Origin: Arenibacter aquaticus
GTDB taxonomy: Bacteria > Bacteroidota > Bacteroidia > Flavobacteriales > Flavobacteriaceae
Length of the DNA stretch: 64,000 nucleotides
NCBI RefSeq assembly: GCF_003957295.1
Contig: NZ_RQPJ01000014.1
Span: 256,060 to 320,059, forward strand
Direction: 5' to 3'
Every line of letters begins with the position of its first letter. Position 1 is the stretch's first letter. This document shows positions 53,579-63,047 of the stretch, piece by piece. A program made the translations under genes and the position numbers. The notes under the pieces are model-generated. The model saw only the letters and a program-made list of their open reading frames with translations, had not been told where the DNA came from and did no database searches.

Positions 53579-54067
53579 ATGAGCAAAGTAGCAATAGTAA
53601 TGGGAAGCACCAGCGATCTTCCTGTAATGCAGGAAGCGATCGATATCTTAAAAGGTTTTGACATAGCGGTTGATGTGGATATAGTATCGGCACACCGCAC
53701 GCCGGAAAAATTGTTCGATTTTAGTAATAACGCCCATAAAAAAGGATATTCCGTAATCATAGCGGGTGCCGGCGGAGCAGCACATCTACCCGGAATGGTA
53801 GCGTCCATGTCTCCCCTTCCGGTAATTGGGGTACCCGTAAAGAGCAGTAATTCTATAGACGGCTGGGATTCCATACTATCAATATTACAAATGCCTGGCG
53901 GTGTTCCGGTTGCCACAGTAGCCTTGAATGGAGCCAAAAATGCTGGGATCCTTGCCGCCCAGATCATAGGAAGCTCAGACAAATGCGTGCTGGACAAAAT
54001 AATTCTTTACAAAGAAGGCTTAAAACAAAAGGTGATAGATGGCGCCAAGGAAGTAAACAAACAGTAG
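53579..54067 (+). CDS. purE: N5-carboxyaminoimidazole ribonucleotide mutase
   Basis: Class I PurE that rearranges N5-CAIR to CAIR. It has 162 residues, the usual size. Motifs: MGSTSDLPVMQEAIDIL, the catalytic-loop VSAHRTPEKLFDF, AGAGGAAHLPGMVAS, and a PGGVPVATVALNGAKNAGILAAQ block. It immediately follows purK. Confidence 0.97.
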   Translation: MSKVAIVMGSTSDLPVMQEAIDILKGFDIAVDVDIVSAHRTPEKLFDFSNNAHKKGYSVIIAGAGGAAHLPGMVASMSPLPVIGVPVKSSNSIDGWDSILSILQMPGGVPVATVALNGAKNAGILAAQIIGSSDKCVLDKIILYKEGLKQKVIDGAKEVNKQ

Positions 54068-54122
54068 ACTGTAATAATTGCCCTGTAGCCGAATACGAAT
54101 TCTAAAAAAGTAATGCCAATTT

Positions 54123-56141
54123 ATGAATCCATTATTGACCCCATTTGACACTGCCCCTTTCTCTAAAATAGAAAACGAACATTTTAAGCCCGCCTTTTTG
54201 CAAGCCATAAATGGTGCAAGATCAGAGATAGATGCCATTGCAAATGCCAAGGAGGCGCCTAATTTTGAAAATACCATAAAGGCCTTGGACTTTGCTGGTC
54301 AGCATTTGGATAGGGTATCCAGCGTATTCTTTAATTTGAATTCGGCCGAAACCAATGCCGAAATACAGAAGATAGCCCAAGAAATATCTCCCCTATTAAC
54401 AGAATTCAGCAATGACATTACCCTGAACCAAAATCTATTTAAACGTGTTAAGGCCGTCTATGAGCAGCGACAAGACCTGAATCTGAACAAAGAAGAACAA
54501 ACATTACTAGAGAAGAAGTATAAAAGTTTTAGCAGAAATGGAGCCAATCTTCCTGACGACAAGAAAAAGCGCTTACGGGAAATTGATGCAGAACTGGCCA
54601 AATTAAAATTACAGTTTGGCGAAAATGTACTGGCCGAGACCAACAAATACGAAATGCACCTTACCAATGAGAAGGATTTGGACGGACTCCCAGAAGGGGA
54701 AAAGGAGGCGGCAGCACATTTGGCAAAATCCAAGGAGAAAGAAGGTTGGCTTATAACCTTGGACTATCCAAGCTATATTCCTTTTATGAAATACGCCAGC
54801 AATCGAGAACTTAGAAAGGAACTATCTATAGCATTTGGAAGCAAGGGTTTTCACAATGATGAGCTGGACAACCAACAAAACATAATCCAAATAGCCAACC
54901 TAAGGCATGAAAGGGCCAATTTATTGGGTTACAAAACACATGCACACTATGTATTGGAAGAGCGCATGGCCGAAACCCCGGAAAAAGTCTACGAGTTTCT
55001 CAATGAATTGCTGGAAAAAGCCAAGCCCGCCGCTCAACGGGAATTTGCGCAATTGGAAACCTTTGCGAAAGAAATGGATGGCATAGATCGCTTGGAGAAA
55101 TGGGACGGTGCCTACTACAGTGAGAAATTGAAACAAAAGCTGTTCAACCTGGACGACGAAAAGCTAAAACCGTATTTTAAACTGGAAAATGTTATAGCTG
55201 GGGTGTTCAAGGTTGCAGAAAAACTATTTGATCTCAAATTTGAGGAAGTTTTTGACGTGGACAAGTACCATCCAGATGTAAAAACCTATCGCGTATACGA
55301 TGGCAACAAGCAATTTATTTCCTTGTTTTATGCCGATTTCCACCCCAGACCGGGTAAAAGAGGAGGCGCTTGGATGACGTCCTACAAACCTCAATACATT
55401 AAAAACGGTATCAACGTACGCCCACACATTTCCAATGTTTGTAATTTCACCAAACCAACTGCCAACAAACCTTCCCTACTAACCTTCAATGAGGTTACCA
55501 CCTTATTTCATGAGTTTGGCCATGGTCTACACGGTATGTTGGCCAACACCGTCTATCCTGGACTTTCAGGGACTTCTGTTTATTGGGACTTTGTAGAACT
55601 CCCCAGCCAAATCATGGAAAATTGGTGCTACGAAAAAGAAGCATTGGAATTATTTGCCACCCACTATAAGACAGGAGAGGTCATCCCTATGGAACTGGTA
55701 CAAAAAATAAAAGACTCGGCAACCTTCCAAGAAGGCATGGCCACTTTAAGACAACTCAGCTTTGGATTGCTGGATATGTCCTGGCACGGTGCCGACCCGT
55801 CCAAGATTACCGATGTTAAATCTCAAGAACTTGAAGCCTTTAAAGAAACGAATCTCTATCCGGAATGTGAGAATACCTGTATGAGCACATCATTTGCTCA
55901 TATTTTCCAAGGAGGATATTCCTCAGGCTATTACAGCTATAAATGGGCAGAAGTATTGGATGCAGATGCCTTTTCCTATTTTAAGGAACAAGGAATATTC
56001 AATAAAGAAGTGGCTACAAAATTTAAGGACAACGTATTGTCCATGGGTGGAACAGAAAAGCCTATGGATCTATACAAGCGTTTTAGAGGAAGTGAACCCA
56101 AAATAGAAGCCTTATTAAAAAGGGCCGGACTATTGCAATAG
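54123..56141 (+). CDS. M3 family oligopeptidase (Dcp/OpdA-like)
   Basis: 672-residue zinc metallopeptidase. The catalytic HEFGHGLHGML helix (HExxH form) lies near residue 463, with the downstream Glu in a WDFVELPSQIMENW block. No signal peptide is visible, so it is probably cytoplasmic. It likely degrades short peptides, as a dipeptidyl carboxypeptidase or oligopeptidase A type; the sequence does not separate these. It starts 55 bp after purE and may share its transcript. Confidence 0.94.
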   Translation: MNPLLTPFDTAPFSKIENEHFKPAFLQAINGARSEIDAIANAKEAPNFENTIKALDFAGQHLDRVSSVFFNLNSAETNAEIQKIAQEISPLLTEFSNDITLNQNLFKRVKAVYEQRQDLNLNKEEQTLLEKKYKSFSRNGANLPDDKKKRLREIDAELAKLKLQFGENVLAETNKYEMHLTNEKDLDGLPEGEKEAAAHLAKSKEKEGWLITLDYPSYIPFMKYASNRELRKELSIAFGSKGFHNDELDNQQNIIQIANLRHERANLLGYKTHAHYVLEERMAETPEKVYEFLNELLEKAKPAAQREFAQLETFAKEMDGIDRLEKWDGAYYSEKLKQKLFNLDDEKLKPYFKLENVIAGVFKVAEKLFDLKFEEVFDVDKYHPDVKTYRVYDGNKQFISLFYADFHPRPGKRGGAWMTSYKPQYIKNGINVRPHISNVCNFTKPTANKPSLLTFNEVTTLFHEFGHGLHGMLANTVYPGLSGTSVYWDFVELPSQIMENWCYEKEALELFATHYKTGEVIPMELVQKIKDSATFQEGMATLRQLSFGLLDMSWHGADPSKITDVKSQELEAFKETNLYPECENTCMSTSFAHIFQGGYSSGYYSYKWAEVLDADAFSYFKEQGIFNKEVATKFKDNVLSMGGTEKPMDLYKRFRGSEPKIEALLKRAGLLQ

Positions 56142-56673
56142 CTTAGCCATAAACTATCAATTCTTAGTTCCCAAGAATAAGAACTTAGAGAGCAGTATTA
56201 TCTTGTATTTTGGGTTTTAACCGTATTAAATGGCTTACAAACATCCTCTTCTTCTTAGGAGACAGGATAACACTTTGATATTTATTGTAAGATACCTCTA
56301 ACCTATCTAATGAAGCAGCCGGTGCGCCGACAGGACTATTGGTTGCTTCATTTTTTTTATGCTAGTAATTAATATGGTACGGTTTATTAAAAAACCGCTA
56401 TTAGTTCGCAATACCCCATCACCAATCCCATGATAAGTAGTTAGCAAAGAGTAAACGACTAACAGCATGGCTATGGGAAATGCCACAGCTCCAATCTACA
56501 AAGACTCTTGCCAGCACATACAAACAGAGGCACTAAGTACAACCAACCGTAACAAAACAAGAAATCAGTCTAGTTCAGACCTTTGTTTTACGATTATGTA
56601 TAGTTTAAGAAGTTATCGGCTACTTTTTAACTATTACAAAAAGACGTAAGACTACACCAGAACTACTAGGCCA
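56142..56673. other. 532-base gene-free stretch with an orphan terminator
   Basis: No convincing gene is seen. A 60-codon frame at 56467-56649 has no family-like sequence and is probably chance. The only structured element is the terminator at 56309-56358. Promoter candidates for a small RNA here are weak. Confidence 0.5.
56309..56358 (+). terminator. Strong intrinsic terminator 168 bp downstream of the M3 gene
   Basis: AATGAAGCAGCC pairs with GGTTGCTTCATT (11 Watson-Crick pairs and one G-T wobble) across a 20-base loop, followed by six T immediately after the stem. The long distance from the preceding stop means it ends either a long 3' UTR or an unannotated small RNA. Confidence 0.8.
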
Positions 56674-57039
56674 TTACTTTTCCTTCTTTTGTTTAAAGGC
56701 CTCATATCCACCTTCCAAGTTTACCACCTTGGCAAACCCCATCAACTTTAATTTTTCCTTGGCCTTGGCGCTCCTGCCACCCATCTTACAGTACACATAA
56801 ATGGTCTCATCCTTGCCAAAATCCTTAAACTGATCAGCAAATTCCGGATTATACCAGTCTATGTTCATTGCATTTTCCAAATGTCCGGCTTCAAATTCCT
56901 CTGCCGTTCTTACATCGACCAGAATTCCGTTTGCAAGCATTTCCTGTTCAAATTCGGTTATGGGCATATCAGCCACTTTTTCCTCTGAACAGCCCGTTTG
57001 CAATACAAGTGAAACCAATAAAATATACCACGTTCTCAT
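56674..57039 (-). CDS. Rhodanese-like domain lipoprotein
   Basis: 121 residues. A signal peptide with lipobox LQTGCS (Cys18) anchors a single rhodanese domain: ILVDVRTAEEFEAGHLENAM and the active-site loop VYCKMGGRSAKA with catalytic Cys. It would transfer sulfane sulfur or handle thiols in the periplasm; the exact substrate is unknown. It is divergently transcribed from the ECF sigma gene, 75 bp apart, so shared regulation is possible. Confidence 0.9.
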   Translation of the reverse strand: MRTWYILLVSLVLQTGCSEEKVADMPITEFEQEMLANGILVDVRTAEEFEAGHLENAMNIDWYNPEFADQFKDFGKDETIYVYCKMGGRSAKAKEKLKLMGFAKVVNLEGGYEAFKQKKEK

Positions 57040-57114
57040 ATCTATTTTTGCTTATTCAAAAATAAGAATTCTACTTCAGAAAAAAATGCGTTATTTTTGA
57101 ATTGACAAACAGGC

Positions 57115-57675
57115 ATGACAAAACAAATTTTAAATCCGGACACATGGGTGGATAGTTATTCCGATTACCTTTTTAACTACGCGGTAACACGGGTAAACGA
57201 TTCAGAAATTGCCAAAGACTTGGTGCAGGAAACTTTTTTTGCCGGCTTAAAATCTGCCAAAAATTTTAAAGGAGAGGCCGCAGAGCGCACATGGCTCATT
57301 TCTATTTTAAAAAGAAAGGTCATAGACCATTATCGAAAAATAAATTCTAAAAAGGCCAAATCCGTAATCCGCATTACCAAAAACAACAATAGCGATACGG
57401 ACAGTAATTTTTTGGAAGAACAGGTTGCGGACCCAACGAGTCTTTTGGAAAACAGCAAAATGGAGAATGAAGAGCTGGGGATTGCTATTCAGGAGTGCAT
57501 TGCAAAACTTCCCAAAAAACATGCTATGGCATTCACCTTAAAAACAATAAACGGCTTAAGCACGGAAGAAGTCTGTAAGGAGCTAGAAATCAATCCGTCT
57601 AATCTTTGGGTTATCATCCACAGAGCAAGAACTGCTCTAATGGAATGCCTAAACAACAATTGGTTTAAAATATGA
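57115..57675 (+). CDS. ECF-type RNA polymerase sigma factor
   Basis: 186-residue sigma-70 family protein with region 2 (DYLFNYAVTRVNDSEIAKDL, then VQETFFAGLKSAKNFKGEA and RTWLISILKRKVIDHYRK) and region 4 (LPKKHAMAFTLKTINGLSTE, EVCKELEINPSNLWVIIHRA). An acidic linker rich in Asp/Asn lies between. The stop overlaps the start of the downstream small anti-sigma-like gene by four bases. Target promoters are unknown; the divergent rhodanese lipoprotein is a candidate. Confidence 0.94.
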   Translation: MTKQILNPDTWVDSYSDYLFNYAVTRVNDSEIAKDLVQETFFAGLKSAKNFKGEAAERTWLISILKRKVIDHYRKINSKKAKSVIRITKNNNSDTDSNFLEEQVADPTSLLENSKMENEELGIAIQECIAKLPKKHAMAFTLKTINGLSTEEVCKELEINPSNLWVIIHRARTALMECLNNNWFKI

Positions 57676-57899
57676 AGACCTGCAAAGACGTAGAAATTTT
57701 ATGCACAAAAGCTCAGTATAATGAGGCTACTCTTTTAGAAAAAATACAGCTTAAACTACATATGTTAATATGTAAAACCTGTAAAACATTTGTAAAAAAG
57801 AATACCAAGCTTACCTCCCTTTGCTCACAAGCAAAGATCAAAACCCTTCCTATGGAAGAGAAAGAAAAAATGAAACGAACGTTAAGGTCCAAATCTTAA
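57672..57899 (+). CDS. Small soluble ZAS-type anti-sigma-like protein
   Basis: 75 residues. A zinc-binding ZAS-like motif H-x3-C-x2-C is present (His30, Cys34, Cys37 in LHMLICKTCK), with further cysteines at 4, 11 and 50. There is no membrane segment, so it would be a cytoplasmic anti-sigma that senses directly, for example by thiol oxidation. The ATGA overlap with the sigma gene indicates coupled translation. Its stop codon overlaps that of the convergent UbiA-like gene by two bases. Confidence 0.8.
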   Translation: MKTCKDVEILCTKAQYNEATLLEKIQLKLHMLICKTCKTFVKKNTKLTSLCSQAKIKTLPMEEKEKMKRTLRSKS

Positions 57900-58717
57900 A
57901 GCCCGCCCAGGACCAGGATAGCAACCCACCAAAAAATAGGGGTTGCCTCCACCCAGAAGGAAGAAAAATACTTGGGCTGTTTTCTTTGGGTGATGAGAAT
58001 GAACACCCCCAACAATATGGATACAAGTGCCTTGCTAATTAATTCCAAAGGCGCCAACCAATCCTTTAAAAAGGTCATCATAAAAAAAATTACAACCCCA
58101 ATAACCCCAAAAAGCTTCGTCTTTTGGTAACCAAATCGCTGCGGCAAGGTTTTAAGTTCCGGATCGTCATATTTCAAATCCCGTATTTCAAATGGGAGCA
58201 TTAAAACAAGAACCACCAAAAATCGCTGTACGGTCTCTACCATTACATCCCAATCTATATTTTTCTTGGCCGACACCACGGGCAACAGCACCGTAGCACC
58301 TGCCCAGACCAAGGCCACTATAAAAATTTTTAGGCCTCCCAAACTCCTGAGGTTTTTGGTATTTGGGAGCAACGGAACAGCATACAAACTACTTAAAACG
58401 CCCAAAACGAAAATACCCATTAGAGTATAAAGTGGCAAAAAATACGCATGGTACAACACGCCCAGCCCCGCTAAAAAACTAAACAGTTGTATGTGCTTAT
58501 GGTAGCTGTTGGCCACGAGTATATATTTTTTGGCCTCTACTCCGTATTTTACAAAATTATAGCAGGCAATTGTACCAAAAAATGCCAAATAGGAAAAATG
58601 GCTCTCCCTGTCTAGTTCAAAATATATGCAACTAATTTCAATTAATGCAAAAACCGAAAAGGCTACATGTACACTGGCATCCAAATAAAAATGAAAAATA
58701 TATTTTAACCAGTTCAT
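57896..58717 (-). CDS. UbiA-like prenyltransferase family membrane protein
   Basis: 273 residues from the ATG at 58717 (MNWLKYIFHFYLD); an ATG 37 codons upstream starts a Cys-rich segment that does not fit the fold. There are about eight hydrophobic helices. The second aspartate-rich motif of UbiA enzymes is recognisable (LPFEIRDLKYDDPE), while the first NDxxD-type motif is not obvious, so catalysis is uncertain. Isoprenoid or quinone/chlorin side-chain transfer would be the family role. It converges on the anti-sigma gene. Confidence 0.7.
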   Translation of the reverse strand: MNWLKYIFHFYLDASVHVAFSVFALIEISCIYFELDRESHFSYLAFFGTIACYNFVKYGVEAKKYILVANSYHKHIQLFSFLAGLGVLYHAYFLPLYTLMGIFVLGVLSSLYAVPLLPNTKNLRSLGGLKIFIVALVWAGATVLLPVVSAKKNIDWDVMVETVQRFLVVLVLMLPFEIRDLKYDDPELKTLPQRFGYQKTKLFGVIGVVIFFMMTFLKDWLAPLELISKALVSILLGVFILITQRKQPKYFSSFWVEATPIFWWVAILVLGGL

Positions 58718-58855
58718 AAGCCAAAAATAGCCAAAGTGTTCATAACCCACGCATTTCGTTAAAAACTTTAAAAAGAGATCCTGGCAAAAGCAGCATAACA
58801 AAGATAAATAATGAGTATTTTTGCTCACCTTAATAAAGAAAAATTTGCTTGAATT

Positions 58856-61705
58856 ATGAGGACAGACATGTTTGCCTTACGGCATATAGGGATTAACGAA
58901 GATAATCTTCCCGAGATGTTAAGTGAAATTAATGTTAATTCCCTGGACCAGTTAATTACAGAAACCATTCCCGATGACATTCGCCTTGCCAATCCTTTGG
59001 CTTTGGATCCTGCGATGAGCGAACACGAATATTTGTCGCATATTCAAGATTTATCGGAGCAAAATAAAGTTTTCAAATCCTATATTGGCTTGGGATACCA
59101 CGAGAGTATTACCCCGTCCGTAATTAAAAGGAATATTTTGGAAAATGCCGGCTGGTATACGGCTTATACTCCATATCAGGCAGAAATTGCCCAAGGTAGA
59201 TTGGAGGCCTTGTTAAATTTTCAGACCGTTGTTTCCGAACTTACAGGAATGGAATTGGCCAATGCCTCACTTTTAGACGAAAGTACGGCTGCGGCGGAAG
59301 CAATGGCCATGCTCTTTGACGTTCGCAGTAGGGATCAAAAGAAAAAACAGGTCAACAGATTCTTTGTCTCGGAAGAAATATTGCCTCAGACCCTTGCCCT
59401 TTTGGAAACAAGATCTGAACCACTGGGAATAGAACTGTCCGTTGGCAACCATGAGAATTTTTCTTACGGTGAAGAATATTTTGGAGCACTTTTACAATAT
59501 CCTGGAAAGTATGGACAGGTTCATGATTTTGGTCCTTTTGTTGCAAAGGCGATAGAAAAGAACATTAAGGTAGCTGTTGCGGCAGATATTTTAAGCCTTG
59601 CCATTTTAACCCCTCCGGGGGAATTTGGTGCCGATGTAGTAGTGGGCACCACACAGCGCTTCGGCATTCCTATGGGATATGGCGGGCCACATGCCGCCTT
59701 TTTTGCTACCAAGGCCGAATATAAACGTAGTATCCCAGGCAGAATAATTGGAATCACCAAGGACACAGCCGGGAAGCCTGCTCTTCGTATGGCCCTACAA
59801 ACCAGGGAACAACATATTAAACGGGACAAGGCCACCTCCAATATTTGCACTGCACAAGTTCTATTGGCCGTAATGGCGGGTATGTATGCCGTGTACCACG
59901 GTCCGAAAGGATTAAAATATATTGCCAATAAGGTACACAAGTCGGCCATAACCCTAACGGATGCCTTGGAAAAACTAGGCCTTTACCAAGTAAACACATC
60001 CTATTTTGACACCATTACCATAAAGGCAGAGACATCCAAAATAAAACCTATTGCAGAAAAACAAGGGGTGAACTTCCTTTATGTAGATGCCGAAACGGTT
60101 TCTATAGCATTGAACGAGGCCACATCCTTAAAAGACCTTCAACAAATAGTGAATATTTTTGCAGAAGCCTTAGGACAAGATGCCGTTACCTTTGAAAAAA
60201 CCGTATCAAAAACGGTTCTAGACAGTCAGTTGAGGCGCAACTCGGAATTCCTTGAAAACACTGTCTTCAACTCCTACCATTCCGAAACGGAATTGATGCG
60301 CTATATCAAAAAATTGGAACGTAAGGATCTAGCTTTAAACCACTCTATGATTTCCTTGGGGTCTTGCACCATGAAATTGAACGCAGCTTCCGAAATGCTC
60401 CCTTTGAGCATGGCGAGATGGGGAAATATACATCCTTTTGTTCCCGTTGAGCAGGCACAGGGATATCAAACTATTCTAAAGGATTTGGAAAAGGACCTTA
60501 GTATTATAACAGGATTTGCTGCGACCTCCCTGCAACCCAATTCCGGTGCACAAGGAGAATTTGCCGGTCTTATGGTAATTAGGGCCTATCACGAATCCAG
60601 AGGTGAGGGGCACAGAAATATATGTCTTATCCCAGCCTCTGCCCATGGCACCAATCCTGCCTCCGCTGTTATGGCCGGTATGAAGGTAGTGGTTACCAAA
60701 ACCGATGATTACGGAAACATTGATGTAAACGATTTGGCTGAAAAAGCGGCCTTACACAAGGACAATCTATCCGCTTTAATGGTCACCTATCCTTCTACTC
60801 ATGGCGTATTTGAATCTTCCATCAAGGAGATAACAAAATTAATACATGATAATGGCGGACAGGTCTATATGGATGGGGCCAACATGAATGCACAAGTAGG
60901 ATTAACCAACCCTGCCACTATTGGGGCCGATGTGTGCCACTTAAACCTGCACAAGACCTTTGCAATCCCTCACGGTGGCGGCGGCCCAGGAGTAGGTCCT
61001 ATTTGCGTTGCTGAGCAATTGGTTCCATTTTTACCAGGGAATCCCGTTATAGAAACAGGCGGGGACAATGCCATATCGGCCATTTCTGCCGCCCCTTGGG
61101 GAAGCTCATTGGTATGCCTAATCTCGTATGGTTATATAAAAATGCTGGGAGAAAGCGGACTAACCAATTCCACCAAAACAGCAATCTTAAATGCCAATTA
61201 CATAAAAAGCAGGCTCAGCGGAAAATTCAACGTGCTCTATACAGGTGAAAGAGGAAGAGCAGCACACGAAATGATAATTGACTGTAGACCATTTAAAGCC
61301 AATGGAATTGAGGTTGGCGATATTGCCAAAAGGTTGATGGACTACGGTTTTCATGCCCCAACAGTTTCATTCCCTGTTGCTGGCACTTTAATGATAGAAC
61401 CTACTGAGAGTGAGAGTTTGGCCGAATTGGATCGTTTTTGCAATGCCATGTTATCTATTCGAGAGGAAATTGATGATGCCTCTTTAGCAGACAACAACAA
61501 CCCCTTAAAAAATGCTCCCCATACATTGGAAATGATCACTAGCGATCAATGGGAGTTTCCTTACAGTAGACAAAAGGCAGCCTTTCCGCTTCCCTATATA
61601 CTGGACAATAAATTTTGGCCAAGTGTAAGAAGGGTAGACGATACTTATGGAGACCGTAATTTAGTATGTACATGCGCACCTATTGAGGCGTATGCCGAAG
61701 CCTAA
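58856..61705 (+). CDS. gcvP: Glycine dehydrogenase (decarboxylating), P-protein
   Basis: 949-residue PLP enzyme of the glycine cleavage system, the fused alpha-plus-beta form. N-terminal RHIGINEDNLPEML, the YTPYQAEIAQGRLEALLNFQ block, then the PLP-lysine region NLHKTFAIPHGGGGPGVGP with the Gly-rich loop are all typical. ATG at 58856 gives the expected N terminus. It decarboxylates glycine and passes the aminomethyl group to lipoyl GcvH. No glycine riboswitch was seen in the short leader. A strong terminator follows. Confidence 0.98.
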   Translation: MRTDMFALRHIGINEDNLPEMLSEINVNSLDQLITETIPDDIRLANPLALDPAMSEHEYLSHIQDLSEQNKVFKSYIGLGYHESITPSVIKRNILENAGWYTAYTPYQAEIAQGRLEALLNFQTVVSELTGMELANASLLDESTAAAEAMAMLFDVRSRDQKKKQVNRFFVSEEILPQTLALLETRSEPLGIELSVGNHENFSYGEEYFGALLQYPGKYGQVHDFGPFVAKAIEKNIKVAVAADILSLAILTPPGEFGADVVVGTTQRFGIPMGYGGPHAAFFATKAEYKRSIPGRIIGITKDTAGKPALRMALQTREQHIKRDKATSNICTAQVLLAVMAGMYAVYHGPKGLKYIANKVHKSAITLTDALEKLGLYQVNTSYFDTITIKAETSKIKPIAEKQGVNFLYVDAETVSIALNEATSLKDLQQIVNIFAEALGQDAVTFEKTVSKTVLDSQLRRNSEFLENTVFNSYHSETELMRYIKKLERKDLALNHSMISLGSCTMKLNAASEMLPLSMARWGNIHPFVPVEQAQGYQTILKDLEKDLSIITGFAATSLQPNSGAQGEFAGLMVIRAYHESRGEGHRNICLIPASAHGTNPASAVMAGMKVVVTKTDDYGNIDVNDLAEKAALHKDNLSALMVTYPSTHGVFESSIKEITKLIHDNGGQVYMDGANMNAQVGLTNPATIGADVCHLNLHKTFAIPHGGGGPGVGPICVAEQLVPFLPGNPVIETGGDNAISAISAAPWGSSLVCLISYGYIKMLGESGLTNSTKTAILNANYIKSRLSGKFNVLYTGERGRAAHEMIIDCRPFKANGIEVGDIAKRLMDYGFHAPTVSFPVAGTLMIEPTESESLAELDRFCNAMLSIREEIDDASLADNNNPLKNAPHTLEMITSDQWEFPYSRQKAAFPLPYILDNKFWPSVRRVDDTYGDRNLVCTCAPIEAYAEA

Positions 61706-61730
61706 ACACCCCCATAAAACAAGCCTTTAC

Positions 61731-61762
61731 AGCCTTTCAATATAAATTGAAAGGCTTTTTTT
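61731..61762 (+). terminator. Terminator after gcvP
   Basis: AGCCTTTCAAT/ATTGAAAGGCT, an 11-bp perfect stem with a 4-base loop and seven T, 25 bp after the stop. Confidence 0.9.
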
Positions 61763-61873
61763 ATACTTCTTATTACAAAGAAACCTAGCCTTGGACATCA
61801 TATGAATTTAAATAGCAGCACCATTGACCTAGCCATTTACCTTATATTTATACTATTAAACTATAATCAAATT

Positions 61874-62932
61874 ATGAGCATTGGAATTACCGGCACCGGT
61901 TCTTACATACCCTCTTTGGTGACCAAGAATTCAGACTTTGAAGAACATGACTTTTTGAACACGGATGGTACTGCTTTTAAGCAAGGGAACGACATCATTA
62001 TCCATAAATTTAAAAGCATAACTGGAATAAGCGAAAGGCGGTATGCAAAAAATGAACTAAACACTTCACAATTAGCATTCTTTGCGTCGGAAAAGGCCAT
62101 ATCGGATGCAAAAATCAACAAAGAAGAAATAGACTATATTATTGTTGCCCACAATTTTGGTGATGTCACCTATGGCAAATGCCAAGGGGACACCCTACCT
62201 AGTTTGGCCACTAGAGTAAAACAACAATTACAAATAAAAAATCCAAAATGTGTTGCTTATGACCTCCTTTTTGGATGCCCAGGATGGATAGAGGGGGTAA
62301 TACAGGCCAATGCCTTTATAAAGAGCGGCATTGCCAAAAAATGCCTAGTAATAGGTGCAGAAACACTCTCCAGGGTAGTGGATCCACATGACAGGGACTC
62401 CATGATCTATTCCGATGGGGCCGGGGCCACCATCATAGAGGCCAAGGAAGGCACGGGAGAGATATTGGCCCACAACAGTGCAACCTACGCCAATGAGGAA
62501 GCCTTTTTTCTGTTTTTTGGGGAATCCTATTCCAATACCACGGAGGATGATAGACGCTACATAAAAATGCATGGACGAAAAATTTATGAATTTGCCGTTA
62601 CCCATGTGCCACAAGCAATGAAGGACTGTTTATCACAAAGCGGTGTACCCATAAACGAGGTAAAAAAAATATTTATACATCAGGCCAATGAAAAAATGGA
62701 TGAGGCCATCGTAAAACGTTTTTACAAATTATATGACATGGATATGCCAGACGGTATAATGCCAATGAGTATTGAAAAATTGGGAAATAGCTCTGTAGCT
62801 ACCATCCCCACCTTATTGGATATAGTGAGAAATGGAAAAATGGAAAATCAATCCATCGCAAAGGGAGATGTTGTCCTGTTTGCAAGTGTTGGAGCAGGCA
62901 TGAATATTAACGCTATAGTCTATAGGGTGTAA
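61874..62932 (+). CDS. 3-oxoacyl-ACP synthase III family protein (FabH-like)
   Basis: 352-residue thiolase-fold condensing enzyme. The start at 61874 (MSIGITGTGSYIPS) is preferred over an ATG 24 codons upstream that encodes a non-conserved hydrophobic stretch. Catalytic residues are visible: Cys in LLFGCPGWIEG, His in IFIHQANEKM, and Asn in KLGNSSVATIP. It condenses an acyl donor with malonyl-ACP or performs a related reaction; whether it is the housekeeping FabH or a paralogue for a special lipid is unclear. A methyltransferase and a glycosyltransferase follow. Confidence 0.88.
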   Translation: MSIGITGTGSYIPSLVTKNSDFEEHDFLNTDGTAFKQGNDIIIHKFKSITGISERRYAKNELNTSQLAFFASEKAISDAKINKEEIDYIIVAHNFGDVTYGKCQGDTLPSLATRVKQQLQIKNPKCVAYDLLFGCPGWIEGVIQANAFIKSGIAKKCLVIGAETLSRVVDPHDRDSMIYSDGAGATIIEAKEGTGEILAHNSATYANEEAFFLFFGESYSNTTEDDRRYIKMHGRKIYEFAVTHVPQAMKDCLSQSGVPINEVKKIFIHQANEKMDEAIVKRFYKLYDMDMPDGIMPMSIEKLGNSSVATIPTLLDIVRNGKMENQSIAKGDVVLFASVGAGMNINAIVYRV

Positions 62933-63047
62933 CAGCTATAAGGATTCAACATCATTTAAAAATAGTATTTTTACGGACGGTACGTTTGCTGCTAACCTTA
63001 TGTAGCAGCTCCGTTACAAATTTAAATAACATAGCATATAACGCCCG

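Noticed and set aside
56467..56649. 60-codon plus-strand gene in the 532-base gap
   Set aside because: No family resemblance, odd composition and no supporting context.
57896..57899. Overlapping stop codons of the anti-sigma and UbiA-like genes as an antisense control point
   Set aside because: Short tail-to-tail overlaps are common in compact genomes and no other signal supports regulation.
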